Assembly (NCBI GenBank): GCA_024742475.1
Contig: JANSYI010000006.1
Coordinates: forward strand, 1 to 64,000
Direction: 5' to 3'
Length of the DNA: 64,000 nt
Source of the DNA: a bacterium
GTDB taxonomy: Bacteria > Myxococcota_A > Polyangia > Nannocystales > Nannocystaceae
Positions 11,801-22,850 of the stretch are shown piece after piece (within the stretch, counting starts at the first letter, position 1; every line of letters starts with the position of its first letter). Below the pieces are notes generated by a model. It did not search any database. It saw nothing but the letters and a program-made list of their open reading frames with translations, and was not told the DNA's origin. A program made the position numbers and the translations under genes.

Positions 11801-12310
11801 CTGCTCGGCGCCGTCGGACGCAAGGCGGCGAGCCAGGGCACGATGAACAACCTGACGCTCGGCGATGGATCGTTCGGCTACTACGAGACCATCGCCGGGG
11901 GCGATGGGGCGACGGCCAGCGCGAGCGGCCGCGACGGCGTTCACACGCACATGACGAACACCCGTATCACCGACCCCGAGACGCTCGAGCGCCGGGTCCC
12001 TGTGCGGCTCGACGCGTTTTGCTTGAGGCGTGGCTCGGGCGGCGCGGGGGCACACCGCGGTGGGGACGGCGTCCTGCGGCGCTTCACCCTGCTCGCGCCC
12101 CTGCAGGTCTCCATGCTCTCCGATCGGAGGGTCTCCCGCCCGCACGGGCTCGAGGGCGGGGGCTCGGGCGCCGTGGGCGAGACCCTCGTCGATGGGGTCG
12201 CCCAGCCGGGTCGGTTCTCCGCAGCGTTGCCCGCCGGAGCGACGGTCAGCGTGCTGACGCCCGGTGGTGGAGGCTTCGGATCGCCGCCAGAGGGCGACGC
12301 AGAGGCGTGA
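8807..12310 (+). CDS. Fused HyuA-HyuB hydantoinase/5-oxoprolinase-family protein
   Basis: A 1167-residue protein combining the two subunits that are separate in many bacteria. The N-terminal half (about 1-650) is HyuA-like: [14 protein letters not shown] at the start, [21 protein letters not shown] and a GGAGGQYG loop, all of the ASKHA ATP-binding type. The C-terminal half (about 665-1160) is HyuB-like: [20 protein letters not shown], then [24 protein letters not shown] and PGGGGFG at the end. Members cleave 5-oxoproline or hydantoins with ATP. Length is slightly under eukaryotic-type 5-oxoprolinase (about 1280). The ATG at 8807 is preferred over 8762 because the fold starts at once. Substrate cannot be told from sequence. 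Confidence 0.9.
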   Translation: MAEGWRFSIDRGGTFTDCIGLDPRSGALSATKLLSTDDAPLRGIRTLLGLPGDAPVPPCSLRLGTTLATNALLERQGQRIALLVTRGFADLLHIGDQSREDLFALELRKPDPLPARVIEIDARLAPDGRVMVRQDEAALDAIADALRRDGFDTATVAVLHAHANPAYERALARRLEHRGLTLVVASTDVSPEPGFLARTSTAVVDAYTTPPLRRYLEHLLARLPGSDIEVMQSSAGLASAASFRGKDAVLSGPAGGVVACARIAEKLGLPAVIGFDMGGTSTDVTRWGGSLERVHETTVGGVRIRVPMVSLHTVAAGGGSLCRFDGLRFTVGPQSAGATPGPLCYGHDEAREPTLTDVAVTLGRLPSDRFPFPLDEARATAGVAALADAAGMTLERAAQGLLSIAVENMARAIRTVTVARGHDVRDHAMVVFGGAGGQYGCVLARALGIRTLLLHPLAGVLSAWGIGHADVRWHGEADGRSQRLERTTLAEAEQTYRDLERRGAEALGRDASSVRTIALRYAGTQTAIDVPLDDAGAVKAAFERHHHGRFGYTREGHGIEVVAFRVELVVPSDPWTPAATHRGSIGPRGRRRLYAEERWLDAPVFDREALPPQLDGPAIIVEDTGTVIIDPGWRVRRGPDDVLVVEDLRPSSAAAISTRRDPVSLEVMGSRFMAIAEQMGEVLRRTAVSTNIRERLDFSCAVFDAAGGLVANAPHMPVHLGAMGASVEAVAAAHPSPEPGDVFATNDPSAGGSHLPDITVVTPAFDRGAVAFYVASRGHHADVGGITPGSMPPHATALDEEGVVFAATRIVHRGRFEYASVRAVLGSGPYPARDPAQNIADLQAQAAANQTGVALLHALCREVGPDVVHAHMQHVQAHATHAVRRAIAGLPFEQASFEDTTDDGARIAVALRREGSSLHVDFTGTSGCGAHNLHAPRAVTVAAVLYVLRTLVGEPIPLNKGCLEPITLRIPTPSLLDPDPGRAVAGGNVETAQRVVDVLLGAVGRKAASQGTMNNLTLGDGSFGYYETIAGGDGATASASGRDGVHTHMTNTRITDPETLERRVPVRLDAFCLRRGSGGAGAHRGGDGVLRRFTLLAPLQVSMLSDRRVSRPHGLEGGGSGAVGETLVDGVAQPGRFSAALPAGATVSVLTPGGGGFGSPPEGDAEA

Positions 12311-12360
12311 GCGCCCGTTTTGCCGACCGATAGCCGTTGGGCTAGGGTTCGCCCACCCCA

Positions 12361-13347
12361 ATGCTCGAGGCGCTGATCCCCTATATCGAGATTCCGACGA
12401 AGACGCTCGTCGAGGACCCGCCGCTCATGGGCGCTCCGCTCAAGCTCCAGCCGTTCGGGCCGCTGGTCGCGACCGGGGTGATCCTCGGCTGGCGGCAATG
12501 CCTCAAGTACGCCAAGGAGAAGGACATCGATGAGGTCCTCTTCCGAGACTACCTGTTCTGGATGCTCGTCTCGGCCTTCGTCATCTCGCACTGGGTCTCG
12601 GTGATCTTCTACTTCCCCGAGCAGATCAAAGAGGACTGGACGGTCCTGCTGCGGATCTGGAACGGGCTCTCGAGCGTGGGCGGTTTCTTCGGCGCCTTCG
12701 TCGGCATGACCGTCTACCTCAAGCTGAAGAAGCAGCCGATCATCGTCTACGCGGACGCGACCATCTTCGGCTTGCTGCTCGGCTGGTGCTTCGGCCGCGC
12801 CGGCTGCTCGGTCGTGCACGATCACCCCGGGCGCGTCGTCGCCGAAGGTACGTTCCTCGCGGTGGGGCCCTGGCCCGACGGCTCGTGGCGATACGACCTG
12901 GGCCTGCTCGAGCTGCTCTTCGCCGTCACGCTGATGAGCGTCGTCTACTTCGTGGTCGACTGGCGGAACAAGCGACCCGGGTGGCTCGTGGGCTTGGTCG
13001 CCACCGCCTACGCGCCGTTCCGCTTCCTGCTCGACTTCGCCCGCGCTGACGAGGCCGCCGCCGGCGTCATCGGGACACCCGATGCCCGATACGCCGGTCT
13101 CACCCCCGCGCAGTGGTTCACCCTGAGCTTCTTCCTCGCAGGGTTGTGGCTGCTGTTCGTCCGCCGCTCGAAGCCCGAAGACCTCGAGTACGCCAGGGAC
13201 TCCGAGCGCATCGCCAAGGAGAAGGCCGCCGCGGGCACGGACGCTGACCCGCGCGATGCCGAGCGCGTGGGCGAAGACGAAGACGACGACCCCACCGATA
13301 CCGGCGACGACGAAGAGGCGGCCCAGCAAGACGACGCACGCGCCTGA
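12361..13347 (+). CDS. lgt: Prolipoprotein diacylglyceryl transferase-family membrane protein, divergent
   Basis: A 328-residue multi-pass membrane protein with the Lgt layout: an N-terminal helix pair, RIWNGLSSVGGFFGAFVG, GRAGCSVVHDHPG, RYDLGLLELLF, and PFRFLLDFARADEA followed by YAGLTPAQW. Lgt transfers diacylglycerol from phosphatidylglycerol to the lipobox Cys of prolipoproteins. Compared with E. coli Lgt, the FHGG histidine is Val here, and the GRxGNFxNGE signature has Cys for Asn and Asp at the Glu position, so it is either a divergent active form or a paralogue with another role. The last 65 residues are a charged Asp/Glu/Ala-rich cytoplasmic tail unusual for Lgt. A strong terminator follows. 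Confidence 0.8.
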   Translation: MLEALIPYIEIPTKTLVEDPPLMGAPLKLQPFGPLVATGVILGWRQCLKYAKEKDIDEVLFRDYLFWMLVSAFVISHWVSVIFYFPEQIKEDWTVLLRIWNGLSSVGGFFGAFVGMTVYLKLKKQPIIVYADATIFGLLLGWCFGRAGCSVVHDHPGRVVAEGTFLAVGPWPDGSWRYDLGLLELLFAVTLMSVVYFVVDWRNKRPGWLVGLVATAYAPFRFLLDFARADEAAAGVIGTPDARYAGLTPAQWFTLSFFLAGLWLLFVRRSKPEDLEYARDSERIAKEKAAAGTDADPRDAERVGEDEDDDPTDTGDDEEAAQQDDARA

Positions 13348-13373
13348 GGGTTGCAGCCGATCGCCGCTCGAAG

Positions 13374-13400
13374 AGCCCGTGTCCCCTCACGGGCTTTTTT
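13374..13400 (+). terminator. Intrinsic terminator after lgt-like gene
   Basis: An 8-bp perfect stem (AGCCCGTG paired with CACGGGCT) with a 6-nt loop is followed directly by a run of T residues. It lies 27 bp after the stop of the Lgt-like gene. Confidence 0.92.
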
Positions 13401-13491
13401 CGTGCCGCGTCGCGCAACCCGAGGCGTTTCGCCTCGTCATTCCCGATGAAACGTGGGGAGCACCCACGCATTCACGCAGAAAGACCACGCC

Positions 13492-14172
13492 ATGAAACGC
13501 CTCGTTACGCTCCTCGTCCTTGGATCGCTCGCCGTCACCCCGATGGGTTGCAAGAAGAACGACAAAGGGACCGACAACCCCGATGAAGCTGCCCAAGAAG
13601 ACGGCGATCCGATGGCCGAGTTGCAGGCCATGCCGGAAAAAATCCAGGCAGAGCTCGATCTCGTCCTTCAGCCGATCACCGACGTCGAGGTCGTGGTCGA
13701 CCAGCTCACCTCGATCCCGACCCGCTACGGCATGAACGCCTCGGACCTCACGGCAATGGCGAGCGCGAAGTTCGATGGCGGGACGGTGGAGTTCAACGCC
13801 GACGTCTCCGGTGAGGCGAAAGCGGAAATCGAAGCCATGCTCACCACGATCGAGGGCATCGCCGTCGGCCTCAAGGAGACCCCCGCGCGCGCCAAGACGG
13901 CCGCCGCCAACCTGGCCGAGATGGGCGTGAAGTCGACCGCAATGGTCACCAAGCTCACCACCTCGATCAACGCCAAGCTCGCCAACCCGCTCCTCAAAGC
14001 CGACAAGAAGGTCGAACTCCAGGCCGAGCTCGACTTGGTGATGAAGGTCGACGCCGACATCAAAGCCTCCATCGGCGACGCGAAGAACACCGTCATGGGC
14101 GTGCCCAAGATGGGCACCGAGGCGCTCGCCAAGCTCACCGCCGCGCTCGCGGGCGGCGCCTCCGCCGGCTGA
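13492..14172 (+). CDS. Putative lipoprotein, Ala/Lys-rich helical
   Basis: A 226-residue protein of unknown function. The N-terminus MKRLVTLLVLGSLAVTPMGC is a lipoprotein signal peptide ending in a Cys followed by KKN, which fixes the ATG at 13492 rather than a GTG 39 bp upstream. The mature protein is predicted to be mostly alpha-helical, with Ala-, Lys- and Thr-rich heptad-like stretches from residue 95 to the end (for example KTAAANLAEMGVKSTAMV), so a coiled-coil or helical bundle is likely. It stands alone between two intrinsic terminators and is therefore probably monocistronic. No family was recognised. Confidence 0.85.
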   Translation: MKRLVTLLVLGSLAVTPMGCKKNDKGTDNPDEAAQEDGDPMAELQAMPEKIQAELDLVLQPITDVEVVVDQLTSIPTRYGMNASDLTAMASAKFDGGTVEFNADVSGEAKAEIEAMLTTIEGIAVGLKETPARAKTAAANLAEMGVKSTAMVTKLTTSINAKLANPLLKADKKVELQAELDLVMKVDADIKASIGDAKNTVMGVPKMGTEALAKLTAALAGGASAG

Positions 14173-14200
14173 TCCCTTCCTTTCGCTTCCGTTCGTGCAC

Positions 14201-14232
14201 GGCCCCCGCGAGAAATCGCGGGGGCCTTGTTT
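14201..14232 (+). terminator. Intrinsic terminator after helical lipoprotein gene
   Basis: An 11-bp perfect stem (GGCCCCCGCGA with TCGCGGGGGCC) closes a GAAA tetraloop and is followed by TTGTTT. It starts 29 bp after the lipoprotein stop codon. The strength of the stem suggests high transcription of that gene. Confidence 0.93.
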
Positions 14233-14255
14233 ATGGGCGAACCTGTACGCACACT

Positions 14256-15497
14256 GTGTGCATGGGCCGGTTGCGCAGTGTTGCCGTTTCGCTGGCGCTT
14301 CTTGCGCCTCTGCTCGTCCCCCAGGACGCGGTCGCAGAGAACGGCGTGAAGCCGCGCATCCCGGTGACCTGGGAGCCGGCGGCGCCGTGCCTCGAGTTCG
14401 TCGACCGCTCGGCCGACCCCGTGTACCGCTTCGAGTACTCGATCTTCGACGAGGACCCCAGCCCCGGCGAAGCGCTGCTCCCCGACGAGGTCGCAGACTC
14501 CCGCCGCCACCAGTTCTTCGCCTTCTCTCGCCAAGGCAACCCCCAGACCGAGTTCCCCTACAACTGGATCACGCCGGCCGACGTCACGGCGGCGATCGAG
14601 AAGAACCTGATCAGCGAGACCACAGTCGGCCCCGACGAGACGCTCGAGACCAGCCCGCTGTGGCAGGGGCGATTCGTACGGATCACCCCCGATGACGCGC
14701 GGCGTCCCATCGCTCACGAAAGCGTCGCCGAACCCGTGCAGTGGGACACGAGCACCGCAGATGCAGGCGTCTACATGCTTTGGGGGTACACCTGGGAGCC
14801 CGCCTTCAACGAGTGGTCCCAGCGCTACGGCAACGTGGTGATCGTGCACGACGGTGATGCGAGCGCGGTCGGCCCCGCGGCTGCGATCACCAACGGTGAG
14901 CTCATCGTCTACTCGGACGAGGCGGCCGTGGTCGAGGGCTGCGTCTTCGCCGACGAGGGCACGACGGTCGACGCGTACTTCTCCGAGACGCCGCCCAACG
15001 ACGCGACACCCGACTGGCAGCCCACGTGGGTGAACGTCGTCGAGGGGCAGCCGGTCGGCGGCGACGCGTTCACGGTCGAGTTCATGCCCGGTGGCGGCCA
15101 CTCGACGCCCACGCTGCTGGTGAGGCTGGTGTTCAACGATCCCAGCGGCCGAAGCTACGAGGCGCACATGCCGTTCTTGCTCAACGTCCTCCCGGGGTCC
15201 GCCGGTGGATGCGACACCGACGGCGAGGGCGGCTTCATCGGCATGCCCGGGTGCGGTGACGGGACGGATGGGTCCGACTCCGAGGACGGCGGGGATACCG
15301 ACGAGGGGACCACCGGCAGCGGCCCCGGCAGCGATACGAGCGGCAGCGCGAGCGCGGGGTCGACCGGCGGCCCGGCCAGCGCAGGAGGCAGCGGAGGCGA
15401 CTCGGGCGGCACATGTGCCGTGCAACCGGGCCGCACAGCGCCAGCCTGGCTGCTGCTGCTACTGGGACTCTTCGGCGTGAGACGTCGTCGCCGGTAG
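14256..15497 (+). CDS. Exported protein with MYXO-CTERM-like C-terminal sorting signal
   Basis: A 413-residue secreted protein. It has a Sec signal peptide (SVAVSLALLAPLLVPQDAVAE) and a mature region of about 290 residues with no recognised family, containing W- and P-rich segments such as VYMLWGYTWEPAFNEW. A Gly/Ser/Thr/Asp linker follows, ending in a single Cys, then PAWLLLLLGLFG and a terminal RRRRR cluster. The Cys-hydrophobic-Arg arrangement is that of MYXO-CTERM sorting tails. Start is GTG at 14256, with ATG at 14262 as an alternative. The 3' end overlaps the convergent ROK kinase gene by 39 bp. Confidence 0.85.
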   Translation: MCMGRLRSVAVSLALLAPLLVPQDAVAENGVKPRIPVTWEPAAPCLEFVDRSADPVYRFEYSIFDEDPSPGEALLPDEVADSRRHQFFAFSRQGNPQTEFPYNWITPADVTAAIEKNLISETTVGPDETLETSPLWQGRFVRITPDDARRPIAHESVAEPVQWDTSTADAGVYMLWGYTWEPAFNEWSQRYGNVVIVHDGDASAVGPAAAITNGELIVYSDEAAVVEGCVFADEGTTVDAYFSETPPNDATPDWQPTWVNVVEGQPVGGDAFTVEFMPGGGHSTPTLLVRLVFNDPSGRSYEAHMPFLLNVLPGSAGGCDTDGEGGFIGMPGCGDGTDGSDSEDGGDTDEGTTGSGPGSDTSGSASAGSTGGPASAGGSGGDSGGTCAVQPGRTAPAWLLLLLGLFGVRRRRR

Positions 15498-16385
15498 AGC
15501 GTCGCCCCAAAGCCACGCGGCACCCCGCACGCCGCTGCTGTCCCCGTGTTTGGGCGAGACGATGCGGGTGTACACGACGTCGGAGAAGACGTGCTCGGCG
15601 AGCAGCGAGGGCACGTTCTCGTAGAGCCGCTCGACCTTCGAGATGCCTCCACCGAGCACGATGACGTCGGGGTCGAGCAGGTTGACGACCGGGCCCAATG
15701 CCCGTGCGAGTCTCGCCTCGTAGCGCGCCGTGCTCTCCTCGTGCGCGGGGTCGGCGAAGATCTCCTCCGCGCGGAGGCTTCCGCCGTGCAAAGCGGCGTG
15801 CTCGCGGGCCATGCCTGGGCCGCTGAGGAACAGCTCGATGCAACCCGTACGCCCGCAGTAGCAGCGCCGCCCCGGCGACGCGTCGTCACGCGCCCGAGGC
15901 ATGGGACTGTGCCCCCACTCACCCGCCACCTCGTTGGCGCCTCGCAGGACGCGGCCGTGGACCACGACGCCTCCGCCGACCCCCGTCCCGAGGATGACCC
16001 CAAAGACGACGTCTGCGCCCGCGCCCGCGCCGTCGACCGCCTCGGACAGCGCGAAGCAATTTGCGTCGTTGGCCATGCGAACCTCGCGGCCGACCGCGGC
16101 CTCGAGGTCCCGCAGCAGCGGCTTGCCGTTGAGCACCACGGTGTTGCAGTTGCGCATCCTGCCGTCGCGCGGTGAGCGAGACCCCGGGGTCCCGATGCCA
16201 AAGCTCCCCCGCTGCCCCAGGGCCTGGGCGGCCTCGCGGTCGAGCGCCGCGATCGTCTCGAGGATCGCGGTGTAGTCCGCTTGCGGCGTCGGCACGCGCT
16301 TGCGCCACCGCTGCGCCGAGCCTTCGAGCGCGATGAGCTCGATCTTCGTGCCCCCGAGGTCGACGCCGAAGCGAAGCTCCGTCAT
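15459..16385 (-). CDS. ROK-family sugar kinase (fructokinase/glucokinase type)
   Basis: A 308-residue ROK kinase. The N-terminal phosphate loop is FGVDLGGTKIE, followed by FGIGTPGS, the NDANCFALSEA segment with the catalytic Asp, ILGTGVGGG, and EWGHSPMPRA. The zinc module is CYCGRTGCIELFLSGPG, matching the ROK CxCGxxGCxE signature. The family phosphorylates hexoses with ATP; the MPRA-type motif and overall likeness suggest fructokinase/Mak-like rather than transcriptional repressor, and there is no N-terminal helix-turn-helix. The ATG at 16385 is chosen because the fold begins at MTELRFGVDLGG. The gene diverges from the lipoprotein gene at 16447. Confidence 0.92.
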   Translation of the reverse strand: MTELRFGVDLGGTKIELIALEGSAQRWRKRVPTPQADYTAILETIAALDREAAQALGQRGSFGIGTPGSRSPRDGRMRNCNTVVLNGKPLLRDLEAAVGREVRMANDANCFALSEAVDGAGAGADVVFGVILGTGVGGGVVVHGRVLRGANEVAGEWGHSPMPRARDDASPGRRCYCGRTGCIELFLSGPGMAREHAALHGGSLRAEEIFADPAHEESTARYEARLARALGPVVNLLDPDVIVLGGGISKVERLYENVPSLLAEHVFSDVVYTRIVSPKHGDSSGVRGAAWLWGDALPATTSHAEESQ

Positions 16386-16446
16386 GGCGCACATGGTAGC
16401 GCCGCGAGTGCCCGAGAGCGTCTGTGGCACGGGCTATCATGCGGCG

Positions 16447-17178
16447 GTGCGATACCCAATCGCTCTCATTTTCGCCGGGAGCCTCGGATGCGCAGCCGAG
16501 AACCCGCCGCCGAAGACCGGCGCCGACGCCTCGGCCGAGCCCCAACCCCGCCCGAGCCCGGCCCAGGCGGGCCCGTCTCGCGCGCCCACCGACCCCTTGC
16601 GGCGTTGGTCATTCGATGCGGGCCCAGCCGGCTCGATCCCTGCGGGGTTTCGCGTGCTCGAGACCGCCTCCAAGGGCACGCTCGCGACGTGGGGCGTCGT
16701 CGATGACGCCAGCGCACCGTCGGGCGGCAAGGCCTTCGGCGTCGTCGAGACGAAGAACTCCGGGCAGACCTACAACCTGGCCTTGGCCCCCAACTTCGAG
16801 GCCACCGATGTGGAGTTGACCGTCTCGGTGAAGGCCACGACCGGGAAGCAAGACCAAGGCGGCGGCTTGGCCTTTCGGGCCAACGGCGCGCGCGACTACT
16901 ACATCGCCCGTTGGAACCCGCTGGAGAAGAACGTGAAGTTCTACGTCGTCACGGCACAGCAGCGGACCGCGCTCGTCGCCGCAGACATCGACCTCGATCC
17001 CGCCGTTTGGCACACCATGCGCGTCATCGTCGAGGGAACGCGCATGGAGCTGTTCATGGACGAGACGTCCGTACTCGTCGCCGAAGACGACACGCTCGGC
17101 GGGCCGGGCTCGGTCGGCCTGTGGACCAAGGCCGACGCGGCCACCTGGTTCGACGACCTCACCGCGCAGACGCTGTGA
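16447..17178 (+). CDS. Lipoprotein with DUF1080/LamG-like domain
   Basis: A 243-residue lipoprotein. Translation from the GTG at 16447 gives MRYPIALIFAGSLGC as lipoprotein signal; upstream in-frame codons would bury it. A Pro/Ala-rich spacer is followed from about residue 50 by a beta-sandwich domain of the DUF1080 (3-keto-disaccharide hydrolase)/LamG type, with typical strands GGGLAFRANGARDYYIARWN, WHTMRVIVEGTRMELFMD and GSVGLWTKADAATWFDDL at the end. Such domains bind or act on carbohydrates, but no catalytic residues can be assigned. The stop is 17 bp from that of the convergent glpX. Confidence 0.8.
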   Translation: MRYPIALIFAGSLGCAAENPPPKTGADASAEPQPRPSPAQAGPSRAPTDPLRRWSFDAGPAGSIPAGFRVLETASKGTLATWGVVDDASAPSGGKAFGVVETKNSGQTYNLALAPNFEATDVELTVSVKATTGKQDQGGGLAFRANGARDYYIARWNPLEKNVKFYVVTAQQRTALVAADIDLDPAVWHTMRVIVEGTRMELFMDETSVLVAEDDTLGGPGSVGLWTKADAATWFDDLTAQTL

Positions 17179-17195
17179 GGCTGCCCGACCGGCCC

Positions 17196-18164
17196 CTACC
17201 CTGCGTAGAGGTCGGAGAACCGGGCGGCTTTGACGACCGAGTCGACCGTGCGGATCGTGCCGGTCGACGAGCGCATCGAGAGCGTCTGCAAGTGCAGGCG
17301 GTCGCCGATACGGCGCACGCCCTTGAGCAGCGGTCCCGAGGTCACCCCAGTTGCGCAGAAGATGACTTCGCCACGAACGAGGTCGGACATGTCGAGGTAG
17401 GCGTCGGGGTTCTCCATGCCCATGCCGATCGCACGCTCGCGCTCGCCGTCGTTGCGGAAGCGCAGCCGCCCCTGGAAGAACCCCCCCATGCACTTGAGCG
17501 CGGACGCGGCGAGCACCCCCTCGGGCGCGCCGCCGGTGCCGTAGACCATGTCGATGGAGCTCTCGGGCATGCACGTGGCCACCGCGGGCGCGACGTCACC
17601 GTCGCTGATGAGGAAGACGCGTGCGCCGGCGCTGCGGAGCTCGTCGATGAGCGCGCGGTGACGGTCACGCTCGAGCACGACGACCGCGATCTCGCTGACC
17701 TTGCACCCCTTCGCCGACGCGAGGGCCCGGACGTTCTCGGTGGGCGAGCGCTGCAGCGAGACGACGCCGTGTCCGATCGGCCCGCACGCGAGCTTCTCCA
17801 TGTACGTGTCGGGCGCGTTGAGCAGCGCACCGCGCTCGGCGACGGCGAGCACGGCGAGCGCCCCGGAGGCCCCTTCGGCGCACAAGTTCGTCCCTTCGAG
17901 CGGATCGACGGCGATGTCGACCTCGGGCAGCGAGTCGCGTTGCGGGCCGACCTTCTCCCCGATGTAGAGCATCGGGGCTTCGTCGCGCTCCCCCTCACCG
18001 ATCACGACGGTGCCGCGCACCGGCACCCTGTCGAATGCTTGGCGCATCGCCTGCACGGCGCGGGCATCGGCCGCATCCTTTTGCCCACGACCCACGAGGT
18101 GTGAACAAGCGATGGCGGCAGACTCGGTGACACGGACGAATTCGAGGACGAGCGTACGATCCAT
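17196..18164 (-). CDS. glpX: Class II fructose-1,6-bisphosphatase GlpX
   Basis: A 322-residue GlpX. The enzyme dephosphorylates fructose 1,6-bisphosphate in gluconeogenesis using divalent metal and belongs to the lithium-sensitive phosphatase superfamily. Hallmarks visible are VIGEGERDEAPMLYIGEKVG, VDIAVDPLEGTNLCAEG with the metal-binding Asp and Glu residues, VYGTGGAPEGVLAASALKCM, and ATGVTSGPLLKGVRR near the C-terminus. Length matches the family (about 330). The start is the ATG at 18164 (MDRTLVLEFVRVTE), matching known N-termini; an upstream GTG-type extension to 18212 has no family support. Confidence 0.96.
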   Translation of the reverse strand: MDRTLVLEFVRVTESAAIACSHLVGRGQKDAADARAVQAMRQAFDRVPVRGTVVIGEGERDEAPMLYIGEKVGPQRDSLPEVDIAVDPLEGTNLCAEGASGALAVLAVAERGALLNAPDTYMEKLACGPIGHGVVSLQRSPTENVRALASAKGCKVSEIAVVVLERDRHRALIDELRSAGARVFLISDGDVAPAVATCMPESSIDMVYGTGGAPEGVLAASALKCMGGFFQGRLRFRNDGERERAIGMGMENPDAYLDMSDLVRGEVIFCATGVTSGPLLKGVRRIGDRLHLQTLSMRSSTGTIRTVDSVVKAARFSDLYAG

Positions 18165-18288
18165 GGGGGCTCCAGCGACGACGCTGGCCTTGTAGCAGGA
18201 AAGGCGCGTCACCGAAAAGCCAGGCAGCGCGCCCGCGAGCCGGACGCGGTGCGGTAGCTCGCATCCTCGCGCCTCTGTGCCGTTCGTT

Positions 18289-18765
18289 TCACGGCGATGT
18301 CACGCGGGCCCGCAACACGTCGAAGACGCGTTCTGGCAGCGCCCGGGGACGCCCTTCGCCAACGACGATGCACGCGTGCCGCGTCTGCGCGACCAGAATG
18401 TCGAGGTCGGCCGAGAGCCCGCGCCGATCTCCGGCGAGCACCACAATCCGGTAGTCGAAGTGCACGCGGGCCGGCGTGACCATGCTCAGGCCGACCTCGA
18501 GGGTCATCCGATCGTCGTAGAGCGCCGGGGCGTGATAGCGCACCGCGAGGTCGCTCACCGGGAGCGCGAGGCCTTCGTCTTCGAGCTCGGTGTAGGGGAC
18601 GCCGGCCTGCCGAATGCACTCCACACGCGCCATCTCGAGGTAGCGCAGGTAGGACCCGTGATAGACGATGCCCATCTTGTCGGTGTCGGCGTAGAGCACC
18701 CGGACGGCGGCCACGGCCTGCAGACGCGAGGAGGGTGCGGGGCACAGCGGGGCGACCCTGGGCAT
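18289..18765 (-). CDS. YbgC/4HBT-family acyl-CoA thioesterase
   Basis: A 158-residue hotdog-fold thioesterase. The active-site segment VLYADTDKMGIVYHGSYL matches the family pattern YADTDxxGxVYHxxYL with the catalytic Asp; the rest follows with RYLEMARVECIRQAG. YbgC-type enzymes hydrolyse short- or medium-chain acyl-CoA and may link to lipid metabolism. Its ATG follows directly on the stop of hom with no spacer (TAGATG), so translation is probably coupled to homoserine dehydrogenase. The first 20 residues precede the fold and could be trimmed if an internal start were used. Confidence 0.9.
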   Translation of the reverse strand: MPRVAPLCPAPSSRLQAVAAVRVLYADTDKMGIVYHGSYLRYLEMARVECIRQAGVPYTELEDEGLALPVSDLAVRYHAPALYDDRMTLEVGLSMVTPARVHFDYRIVVLAGDRRGLSADLDILVAQTRHACIVVGEGRPRALPERVFDVLRARVTSP

Positions 18766-20076
18766 CTACTCCGCTCCGTCCGGGCCTTGGATACGAAAGC
18801 GATGCGAGGGCGCGAGGACCTCGTCGAAGCCGTCGATCTCGGCCACGGCGCTGCGCACGTTGGACTCGGGTACGCGCTCGGTCACGACCACCATGTCGAC
18901 CGGGTCCCCGACCCCGCCGAGCTCTTGTTCGAGCCGCTTGACGCTGACGCCGTGTCGGCCCAAGCACGACGCGACGCGACCGAGGATACCCGGCACGTTC
19001 GTCACGTGGACGCACAAGTAGTTCTCGTGCGCGACCTCGTCGAGCGAGATCGGGGTCGCGGTCTCGACGGTTGCAAACGCCTCCGGCGGAGGCCGACCGG
19101 CATCGAACGCAAACATGTGCCGGCACAGCTCGATGATGTCGGAGACGACGGCCATGCCCGTGGGCATCGGGCCCGCGCCGCGCCCGTGATAGAGGCTGCG
19201 CCCCATCGCGCGCGACTCGACGAGCACCGCGTTGTACGACCCTCGCACCGTGGCCAAGATGTGCTCTTTGGGCACGAGCACCGGATGTACGCGCAGCGCC
19301 GGGCCCTCGGGCGTCTGGCGTGCCTCGGCGAGGCTCTTGATCACGTAGCCGAGCCCGTCGGCAGCGGCGATGTCGAACGCACGCACCCGCGTGATGCCCT
19401 CGGTCGGGATCGCCTCGGGGTCGACCCGCTGCCCAAAGCTGAGCAGCGCGAGCAGGCTCAGCTTCTGGGCGGCGTCCCCACCTCCAACGTCGAGCGCGGG
19501 GTCGGCTTCGGCGAAACCGGCGTCCTGCGCAGCCTTCAGCGCGTCCTCGTACGCGGCTCCGGTCCGGCTCATCGCGTCGAGGATGTAGTTGCAGGTGCCG
19601 TTGACGATCCCGGTGATGCGCTCGATGCGATCGCTCGCGAGCCCCTCCCGTAGCGCGCGAAGAATGGGGATGCCGCCTGCGACCGCGGCTTCGAAGTTGA
19701 TCGAGACGCCCCGTCGCTGCGCTTCGGAGAACAGCTGCTCCCCGTGGGTGGCCATCAGCGCCTTGTTGGCGGTCACGACGTGTTTGCTGCGACCGAGGGC
19801 GTCGAGCACCATCGTCAGCGCTGGCTCGATGCCCCCCATGAGCTCGACGACGATGCGAATCTCGGGGTCCTCGAGGATCTCGCGCGGGTCGGTGGTCAGG
19901 AGGTGGCGGGGCACCGAGTCGTCCCGGTCTCCATCCACGCTGCGCACCAGCAGCTTCTTGACCCTGACCGACGCACCAAGGCGTCGCTCGATGTCCGCCT
20001 GGTTCTCCTGGAGGATGCGCACCACGCCGCCTCCCACGTTGCCGGCCCCGAGCAGCCCGATGACGACCTCCCGCAT
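18766..20076 (-). CDS. hom: Homoserine dehydrogenase with ACT domain
   Basis: A 436-residue enzyme reducing aspartate semialdehyde to homoserine for threonine and methionine synthesis. The Rossmann start is VIGLLGAGNVGGGVVRIL; then VELMGGIEPA, VVTANKALMATHG, the NFEAAVAGGIPILRALREGL catalytic region and GIVNGTCNYIL, all diagnostic. A C-terminal ACT domain (residues about 355-430, YLCVHVTNVPGILGRVASCLG) suggests allosteric control, by threonine in known examples. The ATG at 20076 puts the nucleotide-binding motif at residue 6, as in homologues. It diverges from enolase with 93 bp between the starts. Confidence 0.97.
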   Translation of the reverse strand: MREVVIGLLGAGNVGGGVVRILQENQADIERRLGASVRVKKLLVRSVDGDRDDSVPRHLLTTDPREILEDPEIRIVVELMGGIEPALTMVLDALGRSKHVVTANKALMATHGEQLFSEAQRRGVSINFEAAVAGGIPILRALREGLASDRIERITGIVNGTCNYILDAMSRTGAAYEDALKAAQDAGFAEADPALDVGGGDAAQKLSLLALLSFGQRVDPEAIPTEGITRVRAFDIAAADGLGYVIKSLAEARQTPEGPALRVHPVLVPKEHILATVRGSYNAVLVESRAMGRSLYHGRGAGPMPTGMAVVSDIIELCRHMFAFDAGRPPPEAFATVETATPISLDEVAHENYLCVHVTNVPGILGRVASCLGRHGVSVKRLEQELGGVGDPVDMVVVTERVPESNVRSAVAEIDGFDEVLAPSHRFRIQGPDGAE

Positions 20077-20136
20077 GTCGCGGCCCACCGTACGGCCGGC
20101 CGTGAGGGGCGTCAACCGACGAACGAGCGGCGTTGA

Positions 20137-22846
<2,710 letters not shown>

Positions 22847-22850
<4 letters not shown>

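Noticed and set aside
9737..12361. 874-codon minus-strand frame across the hydantoinase gene
   Set aside because: It is antisense to a protein with complete HyuA/HyuB signatures and reads as Arg/Gly/His-rich without family likeness.
16424..16446. TGGCAC considered as a sigma-54 promoter before the LamG-like lipoprotein
   Set aside because: No TTGC element at the required spacing.
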